A stretch of 64,000 nucleotides of DNA from assembly GCF_001898805.1 (NCBI RefSeq), contig NZ_MKVJ01000017.1, positions 290,066 through 354,065 of the forward strand. Direction: 5' to 3'. Numbering within the stretch: the first letter of the stretch is position 1; every line of letters begins with the position of its first letter. Position numbers and translations under genes: made by a program. This document shows, one piece after another, positions 1 to 7,222 of this stretch. The DNA comes from Leifsonia sp. 71-9 (GTDB taxonomy: Bacteria; Actinomycetota; Actinomycetes; Actinomycetales; Microbacteriaceae). Under the pieces are notes generated by a model. The model searched no databases, was not told the DNA's origin, and saw only the letters and a program-made list of their open reading frames with translations.

Positions 1-239
1 TCACGCTGCTGTCGGCGCGGTCGGCCCTGCTGCCGTACTGGACGCCCGAGATGATGAGCAGCGACATCGTGCTCGTCGTGCAGGACATCGCGAAGCGGGC
101 GCTCGGACTCGCGCCGACCGTCACCGTCTCACGCATCGACGGCGCCCTGCACGACGTGTTCCTGTCGCGGGAGCAGCCGCGGGGCGTCGCCTACGCGGAG
201 ATGGAGCGCTGGATCCGGGGATACGTCAGCGGAAGTTGA
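1..239 (+). CDS. Alpha/beta hydrolase, C-terminal part
   Basis: Only the last 78 codons are in the window; the frame opens at base 3 and stops at TGA 237-239. The segment SRIDGALHDVFLS near the end has the histidine-in-a-turn typical of the last catalytic residue of serine-aminopeptidase/monoacylglycerol-lipase type alpha/beta hydrolases, followed by the final amphipathic helix. The catalytic serine and acid would lie upstream, outside the window. Its end overlaps the end of the convergent yajQ gene by 14 bases. Family assignment rests on the C-terminus only; substrate unknown. Confidence 0.6.
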   Translation, partial: TLLSARSALLPYWTPEMMSSDIVLVVQDIAKRALGLAPTVTVSRIDGALHDVFLSREQPRGVAYAEMERWIRGYVSGS

Positions 240-714
240 CGAACTGGAGGGCGACATCGAGGTCGGCGCCCTTGAGCAGCGCCATCGTGGCCTGCAGGTC
301 GTCGCGGCTCTTCGAGGAGACGCGGAGCTCGTCGCCCTGGATCTGCGCCTTGACCGACTTCGGGGCCTCGTCGCGGATGAGCTTGGAGATCTTCTTCGCG
401 GCGTCCTGCTCGATGCCGTTCTTGAGCCCGATCTCGATCCGGAACTCCTTGCCCGAGGCGTACGCGTCGCCGGCGTCGAGCGACTTGAGGGTGATGCCGC
501 GCTTGATCATCTTGGACTCGACGACCTCGAGGACGGCCTTCACGCGCTCCTCGGTGTTGGCCTTGAGCAGGATCTTCTCGCCGCTCCACTCGACCGAGGC
601 GCCGACGTTCTTGAAGTCGTAGCGCTGCTCGACCTCCTTGCGCGCCTGGTTGACGGCGTTGTCCGCCTCCATCTTGTCGACCTTGCTGACGACGTCGAAC
701 GTGGAGTCTGCCAC
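226..714 (-). CDS. yajQ: YajQ family cyclic-di-GMP/nucleotide-binding protein
   Basis: A 162-residue cytoplasmic protein. The N-terminus ADSTFDVVSKVDKMEADNAV and the internal RYDFKN segment are hallmarks of YajQ (UPF0234), whose members bind nucleotides and, in Xanthomonas, cyclic di-GMP. Length matches the E. coli protein (about 163 aa). I chose the GTG at 714 because family members begin directly at (M)ADS; an ATG three codons upstream (723) is possible and would add MVI. The gene converges on and overlaps the upstream hydrolase by 14 bases. Function in actinobacteria is not settled. Confidence 0.9.
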   Translation of the reverse strand: MADSTFDVVSKVDKMEADNAVNQARKEVEQRYDFKNVGASVEWSGEKILLKANTEERVKAVLEVVESKMIKRGITLKSLDAGDAYASGKEFRIEIGLKNGIEQDAAKKISKLIRDEAPKSVKAQIQGDELRVSSKSRDDLQATMALLKGADLDVALQFVNFR

Positions 715-766
715 GATAACCATCCGATCTTTCGAGAGTTGCTGACCAGCCCGTCCAGTCTACGAG

Positions 767-1804
767 CTAGAGCTGCCCGGTGACCCAGATCACGAACAGG
801 CTGGTGCCGGCGACGAGCGTCGACAGGGTGAGGCCGAGCAGCAGGGGTCGCCAGCCGGCGCGGCGGATGGCGGCGAGGTCGGTGGAGAGGCCGATGCCGG
901 CGAGGGCGACCGAGACGAGGAAGACGCTCGCGGTCACGAGCCCGTCGTGCACGCCGGCGGGGATCGGAATGAACGTGTTCGCGATGGCGACCAGCAGGAA
1001 GCCGACCAGGAACCACGGCACCAGCCCCAGCGCGCGGCGGGCGGTCATCGGCGCGCCCGCGCTCGTCCGGCGGTTCTCGGCGATGGCGAGCCCGATGCTG
1101 ATCGGGATGATCATCAGCGTCCGCACGAGCTTGACCACCACCGCGAATCCGAGCGCCGAGGTCGCGAAGAGGCTCGCGGCCGCGACGACCGAGCTGGTGT
1201 CGTTGACCGCGGTCCCGGCGAACAGGCCGAAGGTGTGGGGGTCCATCCCGAGCGCGTGGCCCAGGTAAGGGAAGACGACGACCGCGATGGCGTTGAAGAG
1301 GAAGATCGTCGAGACCGCGTAGGCGATCTCGGCGCTGGTCGCGCCGATGATGGGCGAGACCGCGGCGATGGCGGAGGCGCCGCAGATGCCGGTGCCGACG
1401 CCGATCAGGGTGCGCTCCCTGGTCGGGATGCGCAGCGCGCGGCCGATCAGCCACGCCGCGAGCAGGCACACGACGAGCGAGCTCAGCATGACCGGGAGGG
1501 ACTGCACCCCGACGACGAGGATGCTGGAGAGGGAGAGCTGCACGCCGAGCAGCACCACGGCCAGCTGCAGCACGAACTTGCCGGAGTAGCCGACGCCCGG
1601 CGCGAACCGTCCCGTCGGCTTGCGGATGACCGCCACGACGACGCCGATCAGCAGCGCGGGGAGCGCGCTCCCCAGCGCCGGCACGAGCCGTGCGATGCCC
1701 GTCGCGACGAGGGCGATCACCACCGTGATGCCCACGCCGGGTGCGACGTCGACCCCGCGGGTGACGAGACGGGCCGGGAGGGTGCGCACGGGGGAGATGT
1801 TCAT
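767..1804 (-). CDS. UPF0324/YeiH family putative sulfate exporter
   Basis: About 345 residues forming roughly ten hydrophobic segments, with the conserved GTGICGASAIAA and GTAVNDTSSVVAA loops of the YeiH/UPF0324 family. These are integral membrane proteins annotated as putative sulfate exporters; the substrate has not been proved for this branch. I prefer the ATG at 1804 (MNISPVRT) because the ATG at 1816 has a GGGAG directly against it, too close for a ribosome site; the true start could be either. The gene stands alone. A dyad lies just upstream at 1850-1869. Confidence 0.85.
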   Translation of the reverse strand: MNISPVRTLPARLVTRGVDVAPGVGITVVIALVATGIARLVPALGSALPALLIGVVVAVIRKPTGRFAPGVGYSGKFVLQLAVVLLGVQLSLSSILVVGVQSLPVMLSSLVVCLLAAWLIGRALRIPTRERTLIGVGTGICGASAIAAVSPIIGATSAEIAYAVSTIFLFNAIAVVVFPYLGHALGMDPHTFGLFAGTAVNDTSSVVAAASLFATSALGFAVVVKLVRTLMIIPISIGLAIAENRRTSAGAPMTARRALGLVPWFLVGFLLVAIANTFIPIPAGVHDGLVTASVFLVSVALAGIGLSTDLAAIRRAGWRPLLLGLTLSTLVAGTSLFVIWVTGQL

Positions 1805-1849
1805 TCCACCGAGCATCTCCCGGCCGGCCCCGCCTCGGCTACCGACGCG

Positions 1850-1869
1850 CGGTTGTGGCGCTGCAACCG
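1850..1869. promoter_or_regulatory. Inverted repeat upstream of the UPF0324 gene
   Basis: CGGTTG and CAACCG arms separated by 8 bases, with a further CGGTTGTG copy 21 bases downstream (1871-1878). The position, about 45 bases before the transporter start, would suit a LysR-type operator, as yeiH genes are often LysR-controlled, but no regulator is adjacent. It could equally be part of the 3' end of the rpmJ transcript. Confidence 0.3.
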
Positions 1870-1902
1870 CCGGTTGTGACCGGACGGCCGGGCGCCACGG
1901 TG

Positions 1903-2025
1903 TCAGCCCTGGCGGCCCTTGAAGCGCGGGTTGAGCTTGTTGATGACGAACACTTTCCCGCGGCGCCGGACGACCTGCGCGCCGGGCTGGTCCTTCAGCG
2001 ACTTGAGGGATGAGCGGACCTTCAT
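1903..2025 (-). CDS. rpmJ: 50S ribosomal protein L36, zinc-free (C-minus) form
   Basis: Forty residues starting [20 protein letters not shown] and ending [12 protein letters not shown], the type-B L36 (YkgO) pattern. It contains no cysteine, whereas the housekeeping L36 carries a zinc-binding Cys/Cys/Cys/His set, so this is the paralogue expected to replace it when zinc is scarce. A strong AGGAGG-type ribosome site lies 5 bases before the ATG. The gene is divergent from the CobW-type gene, and the Zur-like box at 2039-2053 sits 14 bases upstream of its start codon. Confidence 0.95.
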   Translation of the reverse strand: MKVRSSLKSLKDQPGAQVVRRRGKVFVINKLNPRFKGRQG

Positions 2026-2038
2026 GGCGACCTCCTAT

Positions 2039-2053
2039 TGAGAATGGTTATCG
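2039..2053. promoter_or_regulatory. Zur-type operator between rpmJ and the CobW-like gene
   Basis: TGAGAATGGTTATCG has the symmetric pattern GANAA-N3-TTNTC and agrees at 11 of 15 positions with the actinobacterial Zur operator as I recall it (TGAAAATGATTTTCA). It lies in the 74-base gap between two divergent genes that are classical zinc-starvation genes. Binding is inferred, not shown. Confidence 0.75.
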
Positions 2054-2099
2054 TTAACTATACGCTCGACCCACGGGGGAGAGGATGAGGAGACCAGCC

Positions 2100-3128
2100 G
2101 TGCCACAGATCGACGTGATCGCCGTCGTCGGCCCGCGCGCCCCCGAGCGCGTGCGCTGCGCCAAACGGCTCGCCGAGCGCAGCGGACGCGCCTTCATCCC
2201 CGCGACCCGGCTCGCGCCGGCGGTCGACCCGATCGAGGAGGCGCTGGACCTCGTGCCGTGGACGACGCCGTCGGGAGGCGCGGTCGTCGAGTTCCCCGCC
2301 GCTACCTCTGTCATCGACCTCATCGGCGCCCTCACCGACCCGTTCGCTCCGACCCGGCTGCTCGCCGTCGTCTGCGTCGTCGACGCCGAGCACCTGGCCG
2401 CCGACCTCGCCGACGAGGAGTACGTCACCCGGGCCGTCGGCGGAGGGGAGGTCGAGCACACGGCGCGAGCGTGGCTGACGGTCACCCAGCTGGAGCACGC
2501 GACCACGATCGTCCTCGCCAACGCGGATCGCGTGCCCGCCGCGCAGCGCGACGCGCTCCTCGGCCTCCTGGGCGTGATCGCACCCTCCGCGCGCCTCCAC
2601 CCGGCGGACGCGGATTCGCCCGTCGCCGTCCCTCTCGACACCGGTGTGATGGGAGCGGCGCAGGGGAGGGCCGGGTGGACCCGGGCGCTGAGCGGGGACG
2701 CGATCCGCCCCGTCGGCGGAGGCGTGTCGGCGTTCCGCTACGAGAACCTGCGGCCGCTGCACCCGTGGCGACTGCACCTGCTGCTCGACGACCGGTTCGC
2801 GTCCGGCGAGTTCGGGATGATCGTGCGGTCGGCCGGGTTCTGCCGGCTCGCCAGCCGGCCCGGCGTCGTCGCGCAGTGGGAGCAGGTCGGCGGGATGTTC
2901 GACCTGGTGCCCGTCGCGGACGCCGTCCGGCCGGACGACGAGGACGAACTGCTGGCGGTCGGCCAGGACCTGTTCGTGGCAGGCCTCGGCCTCCACCGCG
3001 CGGCGCTCACGGCGGCCCTGGACGAGGTTGCGCTCAGCGACGACGAACTGCTCGCCGGGGTCGCTGCGTGGCGCACGTATCCCGACCCGTTCCCGGACTG
3101 GCTGGTGCCCGGAGGCAGCGACCGGTGA
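2100..3128 (+). CDS. CobW/COG0523-type protein, zinc homeostasis, degenerate P-loop
   Basis: A 342-residue protein. The C-terminal third (LHPWRLHLLLDD, then RSAGFCRLASRPG and WEQVGGMFDL) matches the CobW C-terminal domain of G3E-family metallochaperone GTPases. The N-terminus VIAVVGPRAPERVRCAKRLA sits where the Walker A loop should be but lacks GxxGxGKT, and no CxCC metal motif is seen, so GTP hydrolysis is doubtful. I chose the GTG at 2100 because AGGAG (2088-2092) stands 7 bases before it; the ATG at 2085 has GGGAGAGG almost touching it. The gene shares a Zur-type box with divergent rpmJ, which points to zinc-limitation expression. Confidence 0.8.
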   Translation: MPQIDVIAVVGPRAPERVRCAKRLAERSGRAFIPATRLAPAVDPIEEALDLVPWTTPSGGAVVEFPAATSVIDLIGALTDPFAPTRLLAVVCVVDAEHLAADLADEEYVTRAVGGGEVEHTARAWLTVTQLEHATTIVLANADRVPAAQRDALLGLLGVIAPSARLHPADADSPVAVPLDTGVMGAAQGRAGWTRALSGDAIRPVGGGVSAFRYENLRPLHPWRLHLLLDDRFASGEFGMIVRSAGFCRLASRPGVVAQWEQVGGMFDLVPVADAVRPDDEDELLAVGQDLFVAGLGLHRAALTAALDEVALSDDELLAGVAAWRTYPDPFPDWLVPGGSDR

Positions 3129-3149
3129 CCGGCGACGGGCCCGGCGCGA

Positions 3150-3464
3150 TCAGGAGATCGTGACCGCCGTGCCGTAGGCGCAGACCTCGACGCCGGCCTG
3201 GCCGTAGTCGTTGGTCTCGAAGCGGAAGGCGAGCACGGCGTCGGCGCCCTTCGCCTGCGCCTCGTCGGCGAGACGGCCGAGCGCCTCGGTGCGCGCGTCG
3301 TGCAGCAGGCTGGTGATGCCCTTGAGCTCACCGCCCGCGAGCGACTTGAAGCTCGCACCGAGGTTCGAACCGAGGTTGCGCGAGCGCACGGTGAGGCCGA
3401 ACACCTCGCCGAGGACGTTCGTCACGGTGCGTCCGGGGATGTCGTTGGTCGTCACGATCAGCAT
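3150..3464 (-). CDS. YbjQ family (UPF0145) protein
   Basis: A 104-residue protein, MLIVTTNDIPGRTV onward, with the family signatures GEVFGLTVRSRN and GADAVLAFRFET and the final CAYGTAV. YbjQ proteins form pentameric rings and carry a name suggesting heavy-metal binding, but their role is unknown. The start at ATG 3464 fits the family N-terminus; an in-frame ATG six codons upstream is unlikely. It converges on the CobW-like gene, 21 bases apart. Confidence 0.85.
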   Translation of the reverse strand: MLIVTTNDIPGRTVTNVLGEVFGLTVRSRNLGSNLGASFKSLAGGELKGITSLLHDARTEALGRLADEAQAKGADAVLAFRFETNDYGQAGVEVCAYGTAVTIS

Positions 3465-3538
3465 GGACCGACCATCCCACACCGCCGGCCGCGCCTCCAG
3501 CCTCCGCTACGGCGCACACGACCGTGCATCGTCGGTGG

Positions 3539-3682
3539 TTACGCGGTCTCTCTCAACTCTGCGTAGTACGTCACGTGGCAGCCGTCACCGGAGCACTCCA
3601 CGCACACGGTGATCTCCTCACCGTGCTGGGCGGGGTCGGCTCCGGTCCCGTCGCACCGTTCGCAAATCTCCAAGGTCCTCAT
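3539..3682 (-). CDS. Small cysteine-rich (zinc-ribbon-like) protein
   Basis: A 47-residue protein, MRTLEICERCDGTGADPAQH then ITVCVECSGDGCHVTYYAEL. Two CxxC pairs (C7/C10 and C27/C30) with glycine-rich spacing resemble half of a DnaJ-type CxxCxGxG zinc module. A CAGAAT hexamer lies 7 bases before the ATG with no ribosome site, suggesting a leaderless transcript. The open frame extends upstream, but without sensible sequence. Function unknown; such proteins are common short orphans in actinobacteria. Confidence 0.6.
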   Translation of the reverse strand: MRTLEICERCDGTGADPAQHGEEITVCVECSGDGCHVTYYAELRETA

Positions 3683-3821
3683 GCCGACGATTCTGCGCCC
3701 GGCCACCGACATCCGTGGAAGCGACGGCGGGGTGTCGCCGATCGGATCCGTCTCGCGGAGGACCTCCGGGGTGGTACGACGGTCCGACGACAGCGGGCGC
3801 GCCGCCGCGTAGCGTCTTTGC

Positions 3822-4037
3822 ATGCGCATCGTCTACGACCCGGAACTGGATGTGGCGCACCTCCTGTTCGACGAGGGCGCGGCCGTCGCACCCGTGCGAG
3901 GCGAGGTCTCGGGCGTCCCGGCGGGCGGCTACGTCGACGCCGAGTACGACGCGGAGGGGCGCCTGGTCGGCCTCGAGGTGCTCGGCGCCCAGCGCGTGCT
4001 GCCGCCGGAGGTGCTCGCCGGCGCGGAACCGGCCTGA
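3822..4037 (+). CDS. DUF2283 domain protein
   Basis: A 71-residue protein beginning MRIVYDPELDVAHLLFDEG and containing VDAEYDAEGRLVGLEVLGA, the two strands-plus-loop pattern of DUF2283. No function is established; relatives sometimes lie near toxin-antitoxin genes, but nothing of that kind is adjacent. TAGCGT lies exactly 6 bases before the ATG, and there is no Shine-Dalgarno sequence, suggesting leaderless expression. Confidence 0.75.
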   Translation: MRIVYDPELDVAHLLFDEGAAVAPVRGEVSGVPAGGYVDAEYDAEGRLVGLEVLGAQRVLPPEVLAGAEPA

Positions 4038-4063
4038 GCGGGCGCTCGCTCCCCTCCGCAGCG

Positions 4064-4080
4064 TTCTGCTCTGAGCAGAA
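4064..4080. promoter_or_regulatory. Perfect 8-1-8 palindrome upstream of clgR
   Basis: TTCTGCTC, one base, GAGCAGAA, a perfect inverted repeat 40 bases before the presumed transcription start of the XRE regulator gene. No T-run follows, so it is a better operator than terminator candidate. A TTCTGC half-site with its complement also occurs in the clpP upstream dyad at 5122-5151. Confidence 0.5.
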
Positions 4081-4131
4081 TCTCCGCATCGCCCTGGTCC
4101 GGATCCGGGCGTCGCGGCTTAGGCTTGCGCC

Positions 4132-4515
4132 ATGCTTCTGCGGCACGCTCTCGGGTCCGTGCTCCGCCGGATACGGACGGAGCAGGGGACGACGCTGCGC
4201 CAGCTCTCCGAGACTTCGCGGGTGAGCATCCCGTACCTCTCCGAGATCGAGCGGGGCCGCAAGGAGGCGTCGTCCGAGATCCTCGCGGCGCTGTGCCGCG
4301 TGCTGGAGGTGCCGGAGGGCGAGCTGCTGACCCGCGTCGCCGCCGAGTTCGCGGGCGCGCAGGCCGCATCGCCCGCCGCCGCCTCCGCGGCCCAGGTCCT
4401 GAGCCTCGTGCCCGAGCGGGAGGCGGCGGGGCCGGCCGCGACCTCCATCGCCGCCGCACCCGAGCCCGTCCCCGCGACCGAGTCGGCCCCCGCCGCGCTC
4501 CTGCTCGTCGCCTGA
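4132..4515 (+). CDS. clgR: XRE-family regulator, ClgR-like
   Basis: A 127-residue protein with a Cro/C1 helix-turn-helix at about residues 8-65 ([19 protein letters not shown], then [20 protein letters not shown], then [13 protein letters not shown]). This is the ClgR pattern, an activator of clp protease genes in Corynebacterium and Streptomyces. The remaining 60 residues are an Ala/Pro/Glu-rich tail ending LLLVA; hydrophobic C-termini of this kind are often protease degrons, which would suit a regulator removed by ClpP. A TAGGCT hexamer ends 6 bases before the ATG, so the message may be leaderless. clpP converges 3 bases downstream. Confidence 0.75.
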   Translation: MLLRHALGSVLRRIRTEQGTTLRQLSETSRVSIPYLSEIERGRKEASSEILAALCRVLEVPEGELLTRVAAEFAGAQAASPAAASAAQVLSLVPEREAAGPAATSIAAAPEPVPATESAPAALLLVA

Positions 4516-4518
4516 GCG

Positions 4519-5088
4519 TCAGGCGCGCAGCGCGCCGGTCGTGCCGACCACGGCATCCACGAACCCGTAGTCGAGCGCCTCGTCCGCGGTGAACCAGCGG
4601 TCGCGGTCGCCGTCCTCGACGATCTGCTCGACCGTCCGGCCCGTCTGCTCGCTCGTCAGCTGCGCCATCCTCCGCTTGAAGTGGAGGATCTGGTTGGCCT
4701 GGGTCTGGATGTCGGCGCTGGTGCCGCCGAAGCCGCCGTGCGGCTGGTGCATCACCACGGACGCGTTCGGCAGGGCGTAGCGCTTGCCCTTCGCGCCCGA
4801 GGAGAGCAGGAACTGCCCCATGGAGGCGGCGAAGCCCAGCGCCACGGTGGCGACGTCGGCGCGCACGAAGTTCATCGTGTCGTAGACGGCGAACCCCGCG
4901 GTGATCGAGCCGCCGGGGGAGTTGATGTAGAGGTAGATGTCCTTGTCCGAGGCGATGGAGTCCAGCAGCAGGAGCCGGGCGCAGACCTCGTTGGCGGTCT
5001 CGTCGGTCACCTCGCTGCCGAGGAAGACGATGCGTTCTTCCAGCAGGCGCTGGACCGGGGAGTTCATGTCGGTGTCCATGGGCCCCAT
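4519..5088 (-). CDS. clpP: ATP-dependent Clp protease proteolytic subunit
   Basis: About 189 residues, near the usual ClpP length. Catalytic serine 89 sits in GFAASMGQ, histidine 114 in VVMHQPHGG and aspartate 163 in the DRDRW segment, giving a complete Ser-His-Asp triad. There is no propeptide-like extension. It is a lone clpP, not the usual clpP1-clpP2 tandem, so it may be an accessory paralogue. The first ATG is at 5088; the ATG at 5079 (MDTDMNSP) has CAGGAT 7 bases upstream and may be the real, leaderless start. A long dyad lies upstream at 5122-5151. Confidence 0.92.
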   Translation of the reverse strand: MGPMDTDMNSPVQRLLEERIVFLGSEVTDETANEVCARLLLLDSIASDKDIYLYINSPGGSITAGFAVYDTMNFVRADVATVALGFAASMGQFLLSSGAKGKRYALPNASVVMHQPHGGFGGTSADIQTQANQILHFKRRMAQLTSEQTGRTVEQIVEDGDRDRWFTADEALDYGFVDAVVGTTGALRA

Positions 5089-5121
5089 CCTGAGCGCGGG
5101 TCGACGGCCCTGTCATCGACT

Positions 5122-5151
5122 TCTGCCGGTCGCGAATTCGCCGCCGGCAGA
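5122..5151. promoter_or_regulatory. Nested dyad in the clpP promoter region
   Basis: Outer arms TCTGCCGG and CCGGCAGA enclose the perfect palindrome GCGAATTCGC (5132-5141). It lies 34 bases upstream of the clpP start, where a ClgR or other regulator site is expected. It does not match the published ClgR box that I remember, so its binder is open. Confidence 0.4.
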
Positions 5152-5246
5152 CGCCGCGCGGGCGCTGATTTCGCGACGGGGCGCGCGACCAGTATTCTTA
5201 TGTGGCGCCTTCGGTCAGCAGCTGACTGGTGGTCGGGAGCGCGAAT

Positions 5247-5328
5247 GGCGAGTTACCCTAGCGGCCAAAGGGATCTGACTGTAAATCAGACGGCGTAGCC
5301 TTCGGGGGTTCGAATCCCTCACTCGCCA
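5247..5328 (+). tRNA. tRNA-Tyr (GTA)
   Basis: The acceptor GGCGAGT pairs with ACTCGCC. The anticodon stem TCTGA/TCAGA holds the loop CTGTAAA with anticodon GTA at 5281-5283. A long variable arm and the GGTTCGAATCC T-arm complete a class II tRNA of 82 bases; CC of the CCA end is encoded. A TATTCT hexamer about 50 bases upstream may be its -10 element. Confidence 0.97.
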
Positions 5329-5336
5329 CCGCGAAC

Positions 5337-5365
5337 AACCCCCGGTCTTCCATGACCGGGGGTTT
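5337..5365 (+). terminator. Terminator after tRNA-Tyr
   Basis: An 11-base perfect stem, AACCCCCGGTC with its complement around a 6-base loop, immediately followed by TTCGTCGTTT. Position directly after the tRNA supports an intrinsic terminator. Confidence 0.85.
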
Positions 5366-5422
5366 CGTCGTTTCCGGGCCTGCACATTCGGCACGAATCG
5401 CGGCGCGTGGGAGGGTGGGGCC

Positions 5423-6235
5423 ATGACCTCTTCCGCTGAGCTCCGAGACATCGCCGTGTCCATCGCGAAGCGCGCTGCGACGCTCGCCCAGCAGCGCCGG
5501 CGCGACGGGGTGGAGATCGCCGCGTCCAAGTTGTCCGTGTCGGACATCGTGACGCGGGCCGACCGGGAGGCGGAGGACCTGATCCGCGGGGCGCTCGCCG
5601 CAGCGCGACCGGCGGACGGCTTCTTCGGCGAGGAGTCGGGCGGCGACACCGGGACGAGCGGCCTCACCTGGGTGGTCGACCCGATCGACGGGACGGTCAA
5701 CTATGCGTACGGCATCCCGGACTACGCGGTGAGCATCGCCGTCGTGGAGGGCGACCCCGATCCGACCACGTGGCGCACGCTGGCGGGCGCGGTGGTCAAC
5801 CCGGAGGCCGGCGACGTGTTCGCGGCGGCCGCCGGCCTGGGTTCCACCCGCAACGGCCAGGCGCTGCGCGTGAACGACGGCGTGGAGCCGCCCCTCGCCC
5901 TGGTGGGGACCGGTTTCGGGTACGACGCCGGAGTGCGCCGACGGCAGGCGGAGTTCGTGGCCCGGCTGATCGGCGAGGTGCGGGACATCCGCCGCATCGG
6001 CTCCGCCGCGCTCGACCTGTGCGGCCTGGCCGCGGGTCGGCTCGACGCGTACTACGAGCGCGGGCTGAACCCCTGGGACCACGCGGCCGGCGCCCTCGTC
6101 GCGCGGGAGGCCGGCGCGCGCGTCGGCGGCCTCGACGGCGGGCCGGAGGACGGGAGGCTGCTGCTCGCGGCCGCGCCCGGCCTGTACGCGGCGCTCGAGC
6201 CGATGGTGCAGGAGTTCTTCGGCGCCTGGGAGTGA
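5423..6235 (+). CDS. Inositol monophosphatase family protein
   Basis: A 270-residue cytoplasmic metal-dependent phosphatase. It has the ordered motifs of the family: DIVTRADREAE, FFGEESG (metal-ligand glutamates), WVVDPIDGTVNY (core metal-binding motif) and LNPWDHAAGALVAREAG near residue 220. Likely substrates are myo-inositol phosphates, histidinol phosphate or 3'-phosphoadenosine phosphate; the sequence alone does not tell which. In actinobacteria the inositol enzymes feed phosphatidylinositol and mycothiol synthesis. The ATG start is consistent with family length; no strong ribosome site is seen beyond a G-rich stretch. Confidence 0.9.
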   Translation: MTSSAELRDIAVSIAKRAATLAQQRRRDGVEIAASKLSVSDIVTRADREAEDLIRGALAAARPADGFFGEESGGDTGTSGLTWVVDPIDGTVNYAYGIPDYAVSIAVVEGDPDPTTWRTLAGAVVNPEAGDVFAAAAGLGSTRNGQALRVNDGVEPPLALVGTGFGYDAGVRRRQAEFVARLIGEVRDIRRIGSAALDLCGLAAGRLDAYYERGLNPWDHAAGALVAREAGARVGGLDGGPEDGRLLLAAAPGLYAALEPMVQEFFGAWE

Positions 6236-6288
6236 GGCCGAGGCGCCCGGAGTGGCGCCATGGTTACCGATTTGTTACTTTTGGTCGA

Positions 6289-7182
6289 GTGCGCCCCACA
6301 ACCGACCACAGCGCCGGCCGTTCCGAGCCGGACGCGCCGGTGACCCGCCGGGCCGCTCGGGAGGCGCGCGAGGCCGAGACCCGCTCGATCCGGAGACTGC
6401 GCCGCAACCGTGCGGCCGTGACGAAGGCGACGTCGTCCGCCCAGGCCACGGGCCCGGGGCGTGCCAGCCGCGGTGTCAGCCTCATCGCGATGTTCGCGGT
6501 GCTCGGCATCGGCGTCGCCACCTCCCTTCCGGCGATGGCGCTCCTCACCGAGGAGCAGGTGCGCGCGAAGACCGTCGCGGCGGCGTTCCCCGACGCGGGA
6601 GCGAACGGAGCGGCGGTGGACGTGCAGGCGCTGGACCGTGTGGAGTCCGACCAGACCGCCGTCGTCGACCGTGAGAGCCCCGAGGTGACCGCCGCAGAGC
6701 AGCTCGCGGCCGTGCGCTCGATGCGCATCGCGAACACGTTCACGAACAACCCGCGCGGCGCCATCCAATGGCCGTTCCCCGTCGGCGTGCCGATCTCGTC
6801 GTGGTTCGGGCCGCGCGAGGCGCCCACGGCCGGGGCCTCCACCAACCACCTGGGTGTCGACTTCACCCCGGGCGAGGGCGTGCCCATCCAGATCATCGCC
6901 GACGGCGTGGTGCGGGAGGTCGTGCTCGGCGACAACGGCGGCTGCGGCGTCAATGTCACGATCGACCACATGATCAACGGTGCGCTGGTGAGCAGCAAGT
7001 ACTGCCACATGCAGCGCGGCTCGGTCCAGGTGCAGACCGGACAGGCCGTCAAGGTCGCCGACATCGTCGGCAAGGTGGGCAACACCGGCGTCTCGACCGG
7101 TGCGCACCTCCACCTGGAGATCCGGCTCAACGGAACCGAGCCGGTCGACCCCTACGCGTGGCTGAAGGCCAACGCGTCCTGA
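6289..7182 (+). CDS. M23-family cell-wall peptidase, membrane-anchored or secreted
   Basis: A 297-residue protein. A basic N-terminal region (about residues 20-60) is followed by one hydrophobic segment (GVSLIAMFAVLGIGVATSLP), so it is exported or anchored with the domain outside. Residues 160-295 form an M23 LytM-type endopeptidase with zinc ligands in NHLGVDF and HLHLE. Two cysteines flank the active site and may pair. The GTG start at 6289 is in frame and has TACTTT 7 bases upstream but no ribosome site, suggesting a leaderless message. Predicted role: cutting peptidoglycan cross-links during growth or division. Confidence 0.85.
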   Translation: MRPTTDHSAGRSEPDAPVTRRAAREAREAETRSIRRLRRNRAAVTKATSSAQATGPGRASRGVSLIAMFAVLGIGVATSLPAMALLTEEQVRAKTVAAAFPDAGANGAAVDVQALDRVESDQTAVVDRESPEVTAAEQLAAVRSMRIANTFTNNPRGAIQWPFPVGVPISSWFGPREAPTAGASTNHLGVDFTPGEGVPIQIIADGVVREVVLGDNGGCGVNVTIDHMINGALVSSKYCHMQRGSVQVQTGQAVKVADIVGKVGNTGVSTGAHLHLEIRLNGTEPVDPYAWLKANAS

Positions 7183-7222
7183 GCCGACCGGCCCGCGGCC
7201 GAGACGGTGACCGCCGCTGCGG

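Noticed and set aside
3822-4037. Antitoxin of a toxin-antitoxin pair (DUF2283)
   Set aside because: No toxin-like gene lies next to it; its neighbours are a cysteine-rich orphan and clgR.
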